The translations under genes and the position numbers were made by a program. Under the pieces are notes generated by a model. The model was not told where the DNA came from, ran no database searches, and saw only the letters and a program-made list of their open reading frames with translations. Shown piece after piece: positions 13,930 to 20,992 of a stretch of 24,318 nucleotides of DNA. Numbering within the stretch: the first letter of the stretch is position 1; each line of letters starts with the position of its first letter. Source of the DNA: Candidatus Cibiobacter qucibialis (GTDB taxonomy: Bacteria; Bacillota; Clostridia; Oscillospirales; Ruminococcaceae); contig SAUS01000041.1 in the NCBI GenBank assembly GCA_004000625.1, positions 1 through 24,318 of the forward strand, in the 5' to 3' direction.

Positions 13930-14427
13930 ATGGACGGAGCATTGGGTTTTAATACATTTGAAAAGCAGGATAAGGTTCTTGTTGGGCTGAACGGCGGCAT
14001 GGACGCTGCCGTTACTGTGCGCATTTTGCAGGAGCAGGGCTTTGCCGTACAGGCCGCACTGGTGCATTTTGCCGGGATGGCCGACGATGCCGTGGAGACC
14101 GCACAGAACGCCGCCAAAGCGTTGGATATAACCCTGCACGTGATTGAAGCAGCGGACACTGCCGCGGACGAACTGCTGAAGTTCCAGCTGCTGATGCAGA
14201 CGGCTGATAAGCTCGACTGCCGTTTTATCTCCACTGGCCATTATGCCCGCGTGGAGCAGGACGCCGACGAGTGCCGCCTGTGCGCCCCAGAGCACGCAGA
14301 GTGCGACCAGACCGCCCTGCTGGAAGTTCTGCCACAGGAAATTCTGGCACGCCTGATCCTGCCGCTGGGTGAATTCGACAAGGAATCCGTGCAGGAAATT
14401 GCGCAGGATATCGGCTGCGCGGAATAA
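13930..14427 (+). CDS. Shortened, degenerate MnmA-like PP-loop protein
   Basis: A 165-residue protein resembling the N-terminal ATP-pyrophosphatase domain of tRNA 2-thiouridylase MnmA. Recognisable pieces are KVLVGLNGGMDAAVTVRILQ (the PP-loop, normally SGGVDSSV), FISTGHYARVEQD and PLGEFDKESVQEIAQDIG. MnmA is usually about 360 residues. Here the TPNPC-CN region with the catalytic cysteine is skipped, and the central and C-terminal beta domains are absent. The PP-loop serine-aspartate-serine pattern is changed to N-x-x-D-A, so normal thiolation is unlikely. The ATG at 13930 is supported by AGGAGG five bases upstream; longer readings overlap rnhA and lack a site. It may be a repurposed nucleotide-binding protein or a decaying paralogue. 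The function is unknown. Confidence 0.7.
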   Translation: MDGALGFNTFEKQDKVLVGLNGGMDAAVTVRILQEQGFAVQAALVHFAGMADDAVETAQNAAKALDITLHVIEAADTAADELLKFQLLMQTADKLDCRFISTGHYARVEQDADECRLCAPEHAECDQTALLEVLPQEILARLILPLGEFDKESVQEIAQDIGCAE

Positions 14428-14498
14428 ATTGCCGCAAACGAACGCAGATGTTTGGATAGAAATGCAGAGCTGCGGATTCCAATGGTTCAGAGATTATG

Positions 14499-14725
14499 AA
14501 AAGGGGCTGTTGCACATCGTTTTAGCCGAAAGTGCAGTAGTCATTTTCAAAATCAAACGTATAATCAAGCACTTCAAAAAAGCATGTGCATCACAAATCC
14601 ATCGATAATTTCTGATTTTCGAGAAAATTTGTTGCACATGCTTTTGTTTTGGACATTGATACTGTTTGATTCTTACGCCTATTCGTACAAAAATAGAGGC
14701 TGTCGCATGTGCAACAGCCCCTTTT
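14499..14725. mobile_element. Second MITE-like element with 19-bp terminal inverted repeats
   Basis: A 227-bp AT-rich element bounded by AAAAGGGGCTGTTGCACAT (14499-14517) and its exact complement (14707-14725). An internal perfect 13-bp inverted repeat, AAAAGCATGTGCA (14577-14589) and TGCACATGCTTTT (14632-14644), reuses the same TGCACAT core, so the core occurs four times in alternating orientation. It has no open frame of note. GGGGCTGTTGCA-type ends are reminiscent of transposase-bearing insertion sequences, but no transposase is present. It lies downstream of the rnhA unit. Confidence 0.8.
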
Positions 14726-14726
14726 T
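14702..14726 (+). terminator. Terminator-like hairpin at the right end of the element
   Basis: GGCTGT and ACAGCC pair across a 10-base loop, followed by CCTTTTT on the plus strand. It could end transcripts of the rnhA / MnmA-like unit about 275 bp upstream. Confidence 0.5.
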
Positions 14727-14808
14727 GTTTTACTATTCTTTTGTTCTCTGTTTTTTATAAGATGAGCGTCTGAGAAAAGCAACGGAAATCAAGTGACCCA
14801 AAGCCGTC

Positions 14809-15201
14809 TTATTTCTTTTTGTTCCTCTTTTCCTGGCGTTCCTGCTCTTTGATCAGGCGCTTGCGCTTCTGCTTTTCGGTTTCCACGCGGGGCCAGGGGT
14901 TCCAGGTGCCCTCGTTTTCGTGCATCCAGTGGGCAAAGGGATACAAAAGGATGGCCAAACCGCCCAGCAGAATCAGCAGGTAGATGGCGGTGGACAGATC
15001 GACCGCCATATCCAGCGCGCCAAGGGCCGCCATCAAAAAGCCGGCATACATGGCGAACTGCCCATTATAGCGGACATAGCGGTTCCAGTTTTCTTCTTTT
15101 ATGGCGTCCCGCCCCTGGTCCCCCCAGATGCGAGGATTTTTGGTAACGGCATAGCCGTAATACGCCAGCACAAGGCCGACAACAATCATAAACTGGAACA
15201 T
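14809..15201 (-). CDS. Small membrane protein of unknown function
   Basis: A 130-residue protein that I do not recognise. It has a hydrophobic segment at residues 2-20, a polar stretch NPRIWGDQGRDAIKEENWNRY, two closely spaced hydrophobic segments at about 48-68 and 70-92, and a strongly basic tail from about residue 110 (KRKRLIKEQERQEKRNKKK). The topology is probably three helices, with the lysine-rich end in the cytosol by the positive-inside rule. It starts 26 bp after the lysA stop, with GAGGAA before the ATG at 15201, and probably shares the lysA transcript. No function can be given. Confidence 0.8.
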   Translation of the reverse strand: MFQFMIVVGLVLAYYGYAVTKNPRIWGDQGRDAIKEENWNRYVRYNGQFAMYAGFLMAALGALDMAVDLSTAIYLLILLGGLAILLYPFAHWMHENEGTWNPWPRVETEKQKRKRLIKEQERQEKRNKKK

Positions 15202-15227
15202 AGCGTTTCCTCACTTTGGGCTGTATA

Positions 15228-16499
15228 TTACAGGCCCATTTTTTTGTAGAATGGGGTAAAATCAAAGGTGGCAAAATAGTCTGCCGGGGTCTCGGCGCGG
15301 CGGATCAGTTGGTGGGAGCCATCCTCGCACAGCAGCACTTCCGCGCTGCGCAGCTTGCCGTTGTAGTTATATCCCATCGAGAAGCCATGGGCACCGGTAT
15401 CGTGGATGACCAGCACATCGCCCATATCGATCTTGGGCAGCATACGATCAATGGCAAACTTATCATTGTTCTCGCACAGACCGCCGACCACATCGTATTT
15501 ATGGTCGCAGGGGGCGTTCTCTTTGCCCAGCACGGTGATGTGGTGGTAGGAACCGTACATGGCCGGGCGCATCAGGTTGGCAGCGCAGGCATCCAGGCCG
15601 ATATACTCTTTATAAATGTGCTTTTCGTGGATGGCTGTGGCAACCAGGCAACCATACGGAGCCAGCATAAAGCGCCCCATCTCGGTAAAGATGGCAACGT
15701 CGCCCATACCGGCGGGCACCAGGATCTCCTCAAACTTTTTGCGGACACCCTCGCCAATGGCCAGGATATCATTGGAGCGCTGCTCCGGCTTGTAGGCAAC
15801 GCCGACGCCGCCGGACAGGTTGATGAACTTGATGTGTGCACCGGTCTTTTGGTGCAGACGCACAGCCAGGTTGAACAGGATACCGGCCAGTTCCGGGTAA
15901 TAATCATCGGTAACGGTATTGCTGGCCAGGAAAGCATGGATGCCGAAGTTCTTTGCCCCCAGTGCCATCAGGCGGGTATAAGCTTCGGTCATCTGCTCTT
16001 CGGACATGCCGTACTTGGAATCGCCGGGGTTATCCATGATGCCGTTGCCCAGGTCAAAGGTTCCGCCGGGGTTAAAGCGGCAGCAGATCGTTTCGGGGAT
16101 ACCTGCCACATTCTTGAGGAAATCCACATGGGTCAGGTCGTCCAGGTTAATGTAAGCGCCCAGGTCATACGCCTTCTTCATGTCCTGCACCGGCGTTTCG
16201 TTGGAGGAGAACATGATATCGCTGCCGCTGAAGCCACAGGCTTCGCTCAGCAGCAGTTCGGTGTAGCTGGAGCAGTCCACGCCGCAGCCTTCCTCTTTCA
16301 GGATGCGCAGCAGGTACGGGTTGGGGGTTGCCTTAACGGCAAAATACTCCTTAAAACCTTTGTTCCATGCAAAAGCTTTGTTGACAAGGCGTGCATTGGC
16401 GCGGATGCCTTTTTCGTCATAAAGATGGAACGGGGTAGGCACATCGGCAATAATTTCCTGTGCCTGCTCAAGGGTGATGAACGGTTTCTTTTCCGGCAT
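15228..16499 (-). CDS. lysA: Diaminopimelate decarboxylase
   Basis: A 423-residue fold-type III PLP enzyme (alanine racemase-like barrel), the last step of lysine synthesis: meso-diaminopimelate to L-lysine and CO2. K56 in EYFAVKATPN is the expected PLP lysine. NLSGGVGVAY, EMGRFMLAPYG and GGLCENNDKFAID take the places of the glycine-rich loop, the E-x-GR motif and the CESxD motif. The tail HDTGAHGFSMGYNYNGKLRSAEVL is typical of the decarboxylase group. Upstream in-frame codons are open to 16619, but the AGAAGGAAG site favours the ATG at 16499. EMGR instead of EPGR is slightly divergent, so another PLP amino-acid decarboxylase of this family is possible. It has its own promoter and a folded leader. 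Confidence 0.87.
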   Translation of the reverse strand: MPEKKPFITLEQAQEIIADVPTPFHLYDEKGIRANARLVNKAFAWNKGFKEYFAVKATPNPYLLRILKEEGCGVDCSSYTELLLSEACGFSGSDIMFSSNETPVQDMKKAYDLGAYINLDDLTHVDFLKNVAGIPETICCRFNPGGTFDLGNGIMDNPGDSKYGMSEEQMTEAYTRLMALGAKNFGIHAFLASNTVTDDYYPELAGILFNLAVRLHQKTGAHIKFINLSGGVGVAYKPEQRSNDILAIGEGVRKKFEEILVPAGMGDVAIFTEMGRFMLAPYGCLVATAIHEKHIYKEYIGLDACAANLMRPAMYGSYHHITVLGKENAPCDHKYDVVGGLCENNDKFAIDRMLPKIDMGDVLVIHDTGAHGFSMGYNYNGKLRSAEVLLCEDGSHQLIRRAETPADYFATFDFTPFYKKMGL

Positions 16500-16581
16500 A
16501 ATAATACTTCCTTCTCTCTTGTTGTGCGGTGCGGCACTTCCCCTGCCTTTTTTGCACATACAGGGCGTATGCGGCCCGCTG

Positions 16582-16646
16582 GAGCGTACCGTAAAGCAAA
16601 CGTGGTGAAAATATTCCACCCGCTTGTTTGCTTATTCGATACGCTC
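16582..16646 (-). promoter_or_regulatory. Long stem-loop in the lysA leader
   Basis: A 65-nt imperfect hairpin: GAGCGTA paired with TACGCTC at the base, AAGCAAAC with GTTTGCTT in the middle, and GGTG with CACC at the top. It lies within a leader of about 165 nt. The lysine riboswitch core and the T-box sequence were looked for and not seen. Confidence 0.5.
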
Positions 16647-16673
16647 TGACCCTCTATGAATAAATATACAGTT

Positions 16674-16702
16674 ATTATATTGCTTTTGCCGCCGCAGGGC
16701 AA
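16674..16702 (-). promoter_or_regulatory. lysA promoter
   Basis: On the minus strand TTGCCC (16697-16702), a 17-bp spacer and TATAAT (16674-16679), about 175 bp before the lysA ATG. Confidence 0.75.
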
Positions 16703-16732
16703 GGGCTTTTTGAAAAAATGCCGGAATGGTGC

Positions 16733-16759
16733 AAAAATGCCCCGCATACCGCAGGGCAT
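16733..16759 (-). terminator. Intrinsic terminator of the third MATE gene
   Basis: ATGCCCCGC (16737-16745) pairs imperfectly with GCAGGGCAT (16751-16759), followed on the minus strand by five T. Confidence 0.7.
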
Positions 16760-16798
16760 GCAGGGCAAAAGCATGGATCGTGATAAAAATTCAGGGGG

Positions 16799-18178
16799 TC
16801 AATCCCCTACCGCGCTGTGCTGCATGGCAAGGTGACCGGCAAGCAGGCGGTTTTCCAGGTGTTTGACCGTCCACAGGTAAGCCGGGTACAGGAACAGGCA
16901 GGCCGCCACCCAGGCTGCCGGGTTGGCCAGCTCTGCGCCAAAAAAGCCCAGAACCGGAATCAGCACCAGGCCGATAACGGTACGCGCCACCATTTCGGCC
17001 ACACCGGCCATCATGGCAAGTGTGGAATAGCCCAGCCCCTGAATGGTATAGCGCCATACGATGAGCGCGCCGAGCGGGATAAAGAACAGACTGTTCCAGA
17101 ACATATAATCCCGCGCCATCGCCACGATCTCAACCTCGGTCTTGGTATCCAGGAAGAGGCCGATGATCACGACATCGCCAAAGTGCAGGGCAATAAAAGC
17201 AAGGACGGAATAAGCAACCACCATAATGTAGGAGCTTTTTACACCGCTGCGCACACGGTCCAGCCGGGCCGCGCCAAGGTTCTGGCCCGCATAGGTTGCC
17301 ATAGCGGTGCCGATGCTTTCCAACGCACAGGCGAGCAGGTTTTGGGTTTTGCCCGCAGCCGTAATGGCGGCAACCACAGAGCTGCCCAGCCCATTGACGG
17401 CCCACTGCATTATAACGCTGCCCACCGCCGTGATGGTACACTGCAGGCCCATGGGCAGGCCCATAGCAGACAGGCGGCGGCAGGCAGAGCGGCTGTATTT
17501 CCATTCATCCCGCGTCATATGCAGGATCTTGAACTTTTTGATCAGATAGATCAGGCTGATCACACCGGAGATTGCCTGCGAAACATCGGTTGCCACAGCG
17601 GCACCCAAAACACCCATATTAAAGTTGATGATGAGCACCAGATCCAGCACAATGTTGACAGCGCTGGTCAGCACCAGGAAGTAAAGCGGGGTTTTGCTGT
17701 CGCCCAAAGCGCGCATGATGGCCGAAACCATATTATAGAGAAAAACAAAGGGAATTCCCGCAAAGATCCAGCCAATGTAGGTGCTGGCACCATCAATAAT
17801 GTCCGCCGGGGTCTGCATCAGCTCCATAATGGGGCGGGTCAGCGCCACCGTGACAACGGTAAGCCCAACACCCCAGGCAATGCACAGCCAGGTTGCATTG
17901 GCCACATGGCGGCGCAGGTCGCTGTCATCATGGGCACCAAACAGCTGTGCGATGGGGATAGCAAAGCCGTTGCACATGCCAATAACAAAACCCAGGATCA
18001 GATAGTTGACCGAGCCGGTAGCGCCAACTGCCGCCAGCGCATTGACACCAACAAAACGGCCCACAATGATGGTATCTGCCAGGCTGTAAAACTGCTGGAA
18101 CAGGTTGCCCAGCATCAGCGGCAGGGTGAACAACAGGATGATTTTGAACGGATTTCCGCTCGTTAAATCTTTGGTCAT
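16799..18178 (-). CDS. MATE family efflux transporter (copy 3)
   Basis: A 459-residue membrane protein from the chosen ATG at 18178, with the MATE motifs GNPFKIILLFTLPLMLGNLFQQFYSLADTIIVGRFVG, LVLIINFNMGVLGAAVAT and ATYAGQNLGAARLDRV and about 12 hydrophobic helices. It is assigned as a cation-coupled exporter of the DinF/NorM-like type. In-frame codons upstream continue to 18409 but have no start context. The ATG at 18178 has GAGGG seven bases before it and gives normal family length. It is a single-gene unit with promoter and terminator. The substrate is unknown; it is not closely similar to the other two MATE genes in the window. Confidence 0.93.
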   Translation of the reverse strand: MTKDLTSGNPFKIILLFTLPLMLGNLFQQFYSLADTIIVGRFVGVNALAAVGATGSVNYLILGFVIGMCNGFAIPIAQLFGAHDDSDLRRHVANATWLCIAWGVGLTVVTVALTRPIMELMQTPADIIDGASTYIGWIFAGIPFVFLYNMVSAIMRALGDSKTPLYFLVLTSAVNIVLDLVLIINFNMGVLGAAVATDVSQAISGVISLIYLIKKFKILHMTRDEWKYSRSACRRLSAMGLPMGLQCTITAVGSVIMQWAVNGLGSSVVAAITAAGKTQNLLACALESIGTAMATYAGQNLGAARLDRVRSGVKSSYIMVVAYSVLAFIALHFGDVVIIGLFLDTKTEVEIVAMARDYMFWNSLFFIPLGALIVWRYTIQGLGYSTLAMMAGVAEMVARTVIGLVLIPVLGFFGAELANPAAWVAACLFLYPAYLWTVKHLENRLLAGHLAMQHSAVGD

Positions 18179-18275
18179 ATGCGTTCCCTCAACAAGATCA
18201 TTTTTCCACACAAAACAACGCGCAAAAGTAAAAAAGAGGGTGGTTGGCACCCTGTTTTGCTCAAGCGCGGAGTTA

Positions 18276-18303
18276 ATTATACTATAACAAAACAAAAAAT
18301 CAA
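18276..18303 (-). promoter_or_regulatory. Promoter of the third MATE gene
   Basis: On the minus strand TTGATT (18298-18303), a 16-bp spacer and TATAAT (18276-18281), about 100 bp before the ATG. Confidence 0.65.
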
Positions 18304-18395
18304 GTGGGCTGCAAAGAAAAATATATTCCCCCAAAGCAGCGGCTGAATTGTATGCTTTTACAGCGCCACTGGAGCTCACGCCGAACAGCCAACAA

Positions 18396-18426
18396 GAAAA
18401 GCCGCACACCCGAAGGTGTACGGCTT
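18396..18426 (-). terminator. Terminator of tRNA cluster 1
   Basis: A 12-position stem (18399-18410 with 18415-18426, one A-C mismatch) closed by a UUCG tetraloop in RNA sense, then TTTTCTTG. It lies just after tRNA-Trp. Confidence 0.88.
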
Positions 18427-18430
18427 ACCT

Positions 18431-18506
18431 TGGCAGGGGTAGAAGGATTCGAACCCTCGGCACGCGGTTTTGGAGACCGCTGCTCTACCAACTGAGCTAT
18501 GCCCCT
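18431..18506 (-). tRNA. tRNA-Trp (CCA anticodon)
   Basis: A 76-nt cloverleaf on the minus strand from AGGGGCA to an encoded CCA end. The anticodon loop CTCCAAA sits between GCGGT and ACCGC, and the T-arm GGGTTCGAATCC is normal. Confidence 0.97.
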
Positions 18507-18508
18507 AT

Positions 18509-18546
18509 GTAAAAAGCCCACAGTAGCTAACGTGCTGTGGGCTTTG
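18509..18546 (-). terminator. Hairpin between tRNA-Thr and tRNA-Trp
   Basis: On the minus strand, AAGCCCACAG pairs with CTGTGGGCTT and is followed by TTTACAT. It has the form of an intrinsic terminator but sits inside the cluster, before tRNA-Trp. Confidence 0.7.
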
Positions 18547-18549
18547 CTA

Positions 18550-18625
<76 letters not shown>

Positions 18626-18628
18626 ATG

Positions 18629-18705
18629 TGGCGACCCGGATCAGGCTCGAACTGACGACCTCTAGCGTGACAGGCTAGCGTTCTAACCAACTGAACTACC
18701 GGGCC
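18629..18705 (-). tRNA. tRNA-Asp (GTC anticodon)
   Basis: A 77-nt cloverleaf from GGCCCGG to encoded CCA. The anticodon loop CTGTCAC sits between CTAGC and GCTAG. First gene of the cluster. Confidence 0.97.
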
Positions 18706-18757
18706 AAGCCCTTTCGCGCTTTGCATCAGGCGTTACCTGACCGCTGCAACATGATTG

Positions 18758-18786
18758 ATTATACTGGATTATACCCCAACTGTCAA
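18758..18786 (-). promoter_or_regulatory. Promoter of tRNA cluster 1
   Basis: On the minus strand a perfect TTGACA (18781-18786), a 17-bp spacer and a perfect TATAAT (18758-18763). A second TATAAT lies inside the spacer. Confidence 0.92.
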
Positions 18787-18938
18787 GCACTTTTTTGATT
18801 TTTTTGCCATTTTTCTTGTGTTTCGCGCATCAGCGTCAATAAAGTTTTGGGCGGGTGCTCTTGTGCTTTCCTCTGCTGACCACGGCCATGCCGCAGCGTT
18901 AATTTGCAGTTGCTCTTTCCCGACTACAACATTTTTTG

Positions 18939-19387
18939 TTACAGCGTTTTGGAAAAAAGCTGGTCAACAGAGCCGTACATCGTTTTATAATCTCCGACTT
19001 TGGTAAAGCTATATTTTTCATACAGCCCCACTTCCCCGCTCATGAGATAAATCGCTGAAAAGCCCTGTTCCTTCGCCACGTTGCAGGCCGCGTTCACCAT
19101 TTGTTCAGACAGCCGGTTCCCCCTGTATTTTTCGGCAACAAACAAAAAACCTATCAAAGGCCCACAACCATATTCTCTTGGCATTTCATCCTGATTGGTA
19201 AACGTGCAGAAAGCCGCCGCGTCATCATCGCGCAAGGCCACAAGAGCTCTTTCGTTATTTTCAAAATCGTTTGGCTCCATCTTCTCTGCCCCAAAAATGC
19301 TGCTGCTTTCCATGGGCAGCCTGCTGCAAAAGCGATGGTCCCATCCCACAGTTCATGGCCGGGTGCCATTACGATAATTTTCTCCAA
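18939..19387 (-). pseudogene. GNAT family N-acetyltransferase, frameshifted
   Basis: An acetyl-CoA-dependent acetyltransferase gene read in two frames. The first frame begins at a TTG (19387), six bases after AAGGAG, and gives EKIIVMAPGHELWDGTIAFAAGCPW. The second gives GAEKMEPNDFENNERALVAL, then the GNAT core GFLFVAEKYRGNRLSEQMV (acetyl-CoA loop R-G-x-R type), and ends in LYEKYSFTKVGDYKTMYG. The two parts join at a T5G4 run (plus strand 19289-19297), where one missing base would explain the break. The fused length of about 149 is normal for the family. The cause may be true inactivation, a sequencing error in the run, or a phase-variable tract. It lies between the two tRNA cluster copies. 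Substrate unknown. Confidence 0.78.
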
Positions 19388-19432
19388 CTTATTCTCCTTG
19401 AAACCTTCGGATTTTAACGAATCGAACCGCAA

Positions 19433-19484
19433 ACAAAAAGCACAGCAGTTTTTCGATACATCTGTATCACAACTGCTGTGCTTT
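19433..19484 (-). terminator. Terminator of tRNA cluster 2
   Basis: A 13-bp stem (19438-19450 with 19471-19483) with an inner GATACA/TGTATC stem, followed on the minus strand by TTTGTTTGC. It has no similarity to the terminator of cluster 1. Confidence 0.88.
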
Positions 19485-19560
19485 TGGCAGGGGTAGAAGG
19501 ATTCGAACCCTCGGCACGCGGTTTTGGAGACCGCTGCTCTACCAACTGAGCTATGCCCCT
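19485..19560 (-). tRNA. tRNA-Trp (CCA anticodon), second copy
   Basis: Identical to the copy at 18431-18506, 1054 bp away. Confidence 0.97.
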
Positions 19561-19562
19561 AT

Positions 19563-19600
19563 GTAAAAAGCCCACAGTAGCTAACGTGCTGTGGGCTTTG
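19563..19600 (-). terminator. Hairpin between tRNA-Thr and tRNA-Trp, second copy
   Basis: Same terminator-like hairpin as at 18509-18546, conserved base for base. Confidence 0.7.
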
Positions 19601-19603
19601 CTA

Positions 19604-19679
<76 letters not shown>

Positions 19680-19682
19680 ATG

Positions 19683-19759
19683 TGGCGACCCGGATCAGGC
19701 TCGAACTGACGACCTCTAGCGTGACAGGCTAGCGTTCTAACCAACTGAACTACCGGGCC
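19683..19759 (-). tRNA. tRNA-Asp (GTC anticodon), second copy
   Basis: Identical to the copy at 18629-18705. Confidence 0.97.
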
Positions 19760-19811
19760 AAACCCTTCGCGCTTTGCATCAGGCTACCGCCTGACCGCCG
19801 CGACGCATATT

Positions 19812-19840
19812 ATTATAGCAATCAGGGCGGCCTGTGTCAA
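19812..19840 (-). promoter_or_regulatory. Promoter of tRNA cluster 2
   Basis: On the minus strand a perfect TTGACA (19835-19840), a 17-bp spacer and a perfect TATAAT (19812-19817). The spacer sequence differs from that of cluster 1, so the promoter lies outside the well-conserved duplicated block. Confidence 0.92.
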
Positions 19841-19968
19841 GCATATTTTCAAAAAAAATCCAAAAATCTTTTTGCTCTTTTTCTTTTGTCAAAATCGTCC
19901 GTTATGCGTTATTTTCATTTCCTTGCTGTCTTAAAAGAACTCTATTGTACAAAAAATATCCTCTGTTC

Positions 19969-19997
19969 TTTTCAAGTTCACAGTTCTATGTTATACT
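19969..19997 (+). promoter_or_regulatory. Promoter of the DUF975 gene
   Basis: TTTTCA (19969-19974), a 17-bp spacer and TATACT (19992-19997), with TG one base before the -10. It leaves a leader of about 100 nt. Confidence 0.65.
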
Positions 19998-20102
19998 GAC
20001 TAACAAACAGCGTTCCCTTTGTTCGTATCGCCATTTCTGCTGTTGCGCAGGCGGCACGGCAAAAGGATCCGCTTGCAACCCACAAAACAGGAGGTACAAA
20101 TT

Positions 20103-20897
20103 ATGTGGACCCGTTCCCTTTTGAAGTCCAACGCCAAACAGGCGTTGCAAGAGCGGTACTGGCGCAGCGTGGGACTGTGCCTACTTCTTTCCCTGTTGGG
20201 CATTGGCTATTCTTTCCCCCGCCTTACGGCGCAATACCGCGTAACATCTTCCCAACTGAACGGTATGATGAGCGGCCCGGTGTGGCAGGGCAACGCCGGC
20301 GGTGGATACACCAGCGGCAATGAGGAGTATCTTTTGCAGGCATTGGCCCCCTTTGCCGGGGTGGTGATTATCGTAATGTTGATCGCTGCCGCAATCGGCC
20401 TATGCTGGGCAGCGTTCCTCATCAACCCGCTGACAGTCGGCCGCAATCGCTATTTTATGGAAAGCCGCCAGTCGGCAACACCGTTCAGCACCGTCACTTC
20501 GATCTTCCGCACCCCGTATCTGAATGTTGTTAAAGTTATGCTGCTGACCAACCTGAAAATTGCGCTGGGTTCCCTTTTGATCATTCCCGGCATTTACTGG
20601 TCTTATTGCTACATGCAGGTCGGCTACCTGATGGCCGAAAACCCCTACCTGACCACCTGCCGCGCCATGGAGCTGAGCAAGCAGATGATGGACGGTGAAA
20701 AGTGGAACACCTTTGTGCTCCAGCTTTCCTTTATTGGCTGGTACTTGTTGTGCAGCATTACCTTTGGCATTGGTTTCATCTTCCTGGAGCCTTATGTACA
20801 GGCCACTTTCGCAGAGCTTTACGCTGCGCTGCGCGCCAAGGCGCTTGCCAACGGATACACCAATGAGTATGAACTGGGCGGCTTCGTGCGCCACTGA
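20103..20897 (+). CDS. DUF975 family membrane protein
   Basis: A 264-residue integral membrane protein. The N-terminus MWTRSLLKSNAKQALQERYWRSV is the typical DUF975 amphipathic start (K/R-x-x-AKxxL...YW), followed by hydrophobic segments near residues 25-40, 80-105, 140-165 and 200-235. The segment LLIIPGIYWSYCYMQVGYLMAENP and the ELSKQMMDGEKW block are characteristic. Family function is not established. An open frame continues upstream of the ATG, but the AGGAGG site eight bases before 20103 fixes the start. It is a single-gene unit with promoter and shared terminator. Confidence 0.9.
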   Translation: MWTRSLLKSNAKQALQERYWRSVGLCLLLSLLGIGYSFPRLTAQYRVTSSQLNGMMSGPVWQGNAGGGYTSGNEEYLLQALAPFAGVVIIVMLIAAAIGLCWAAFLINPLTVGRNRYFMESRQSATPFSTVTSIFRTPYLNVVKVMLLTNLKIALGSLLIIPGIYWSYCYMQVGYLMAENPYLTTCRAMELSKQMMDGEKWNTFVLQLSFIGWYLLCSITFGIGFIFLEPYVQATFAELYAALRAKALANGYTNEYELGGFVRH

Positions 20898-20925
20898 TTA
20901 TAAACAATAAAACAATAAAACAATA

Positions 20926-20960
20926 AATCCGGACTGTGGATCATTTCCACAGCCCGGATT
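20926..20960. terminator. Bidirectional terminator between DUF975 and antiporter genes
   Basis: A 15-position stem (20926-20940 with 20946-20960, one mismatch) with TGTTTACTTG on the plus side and TTATTGTTTTATTG on the minus side. The A/T-rich left flank contains three tandem AACAATAA units (about 20903-20926). Confidence 0.8.
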
Positions 20961-20992
20961 TGTTTACTTGTGCAATTTTGACGGTATATAAC

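Noticed and set aside
15216..16649. Long plus-strand open frames opposite lysA, and similar ones opposite the sugar transferase (4879-6132), the YitT gene (1898-3100) and the antiporter (21032-22207)
   Set aside because: All mirror real minus-strand genes. Their translations are low-complexity and His/Gln/Gly-rich, with no recognisable domain.
16500..16670. Lysine riboswitch or T-box in the lysA leader
   Set aside because: I looked for the conserved cores and the T-box antiterminator sequence and did not find them, so only an unnamed structured leader is reported.
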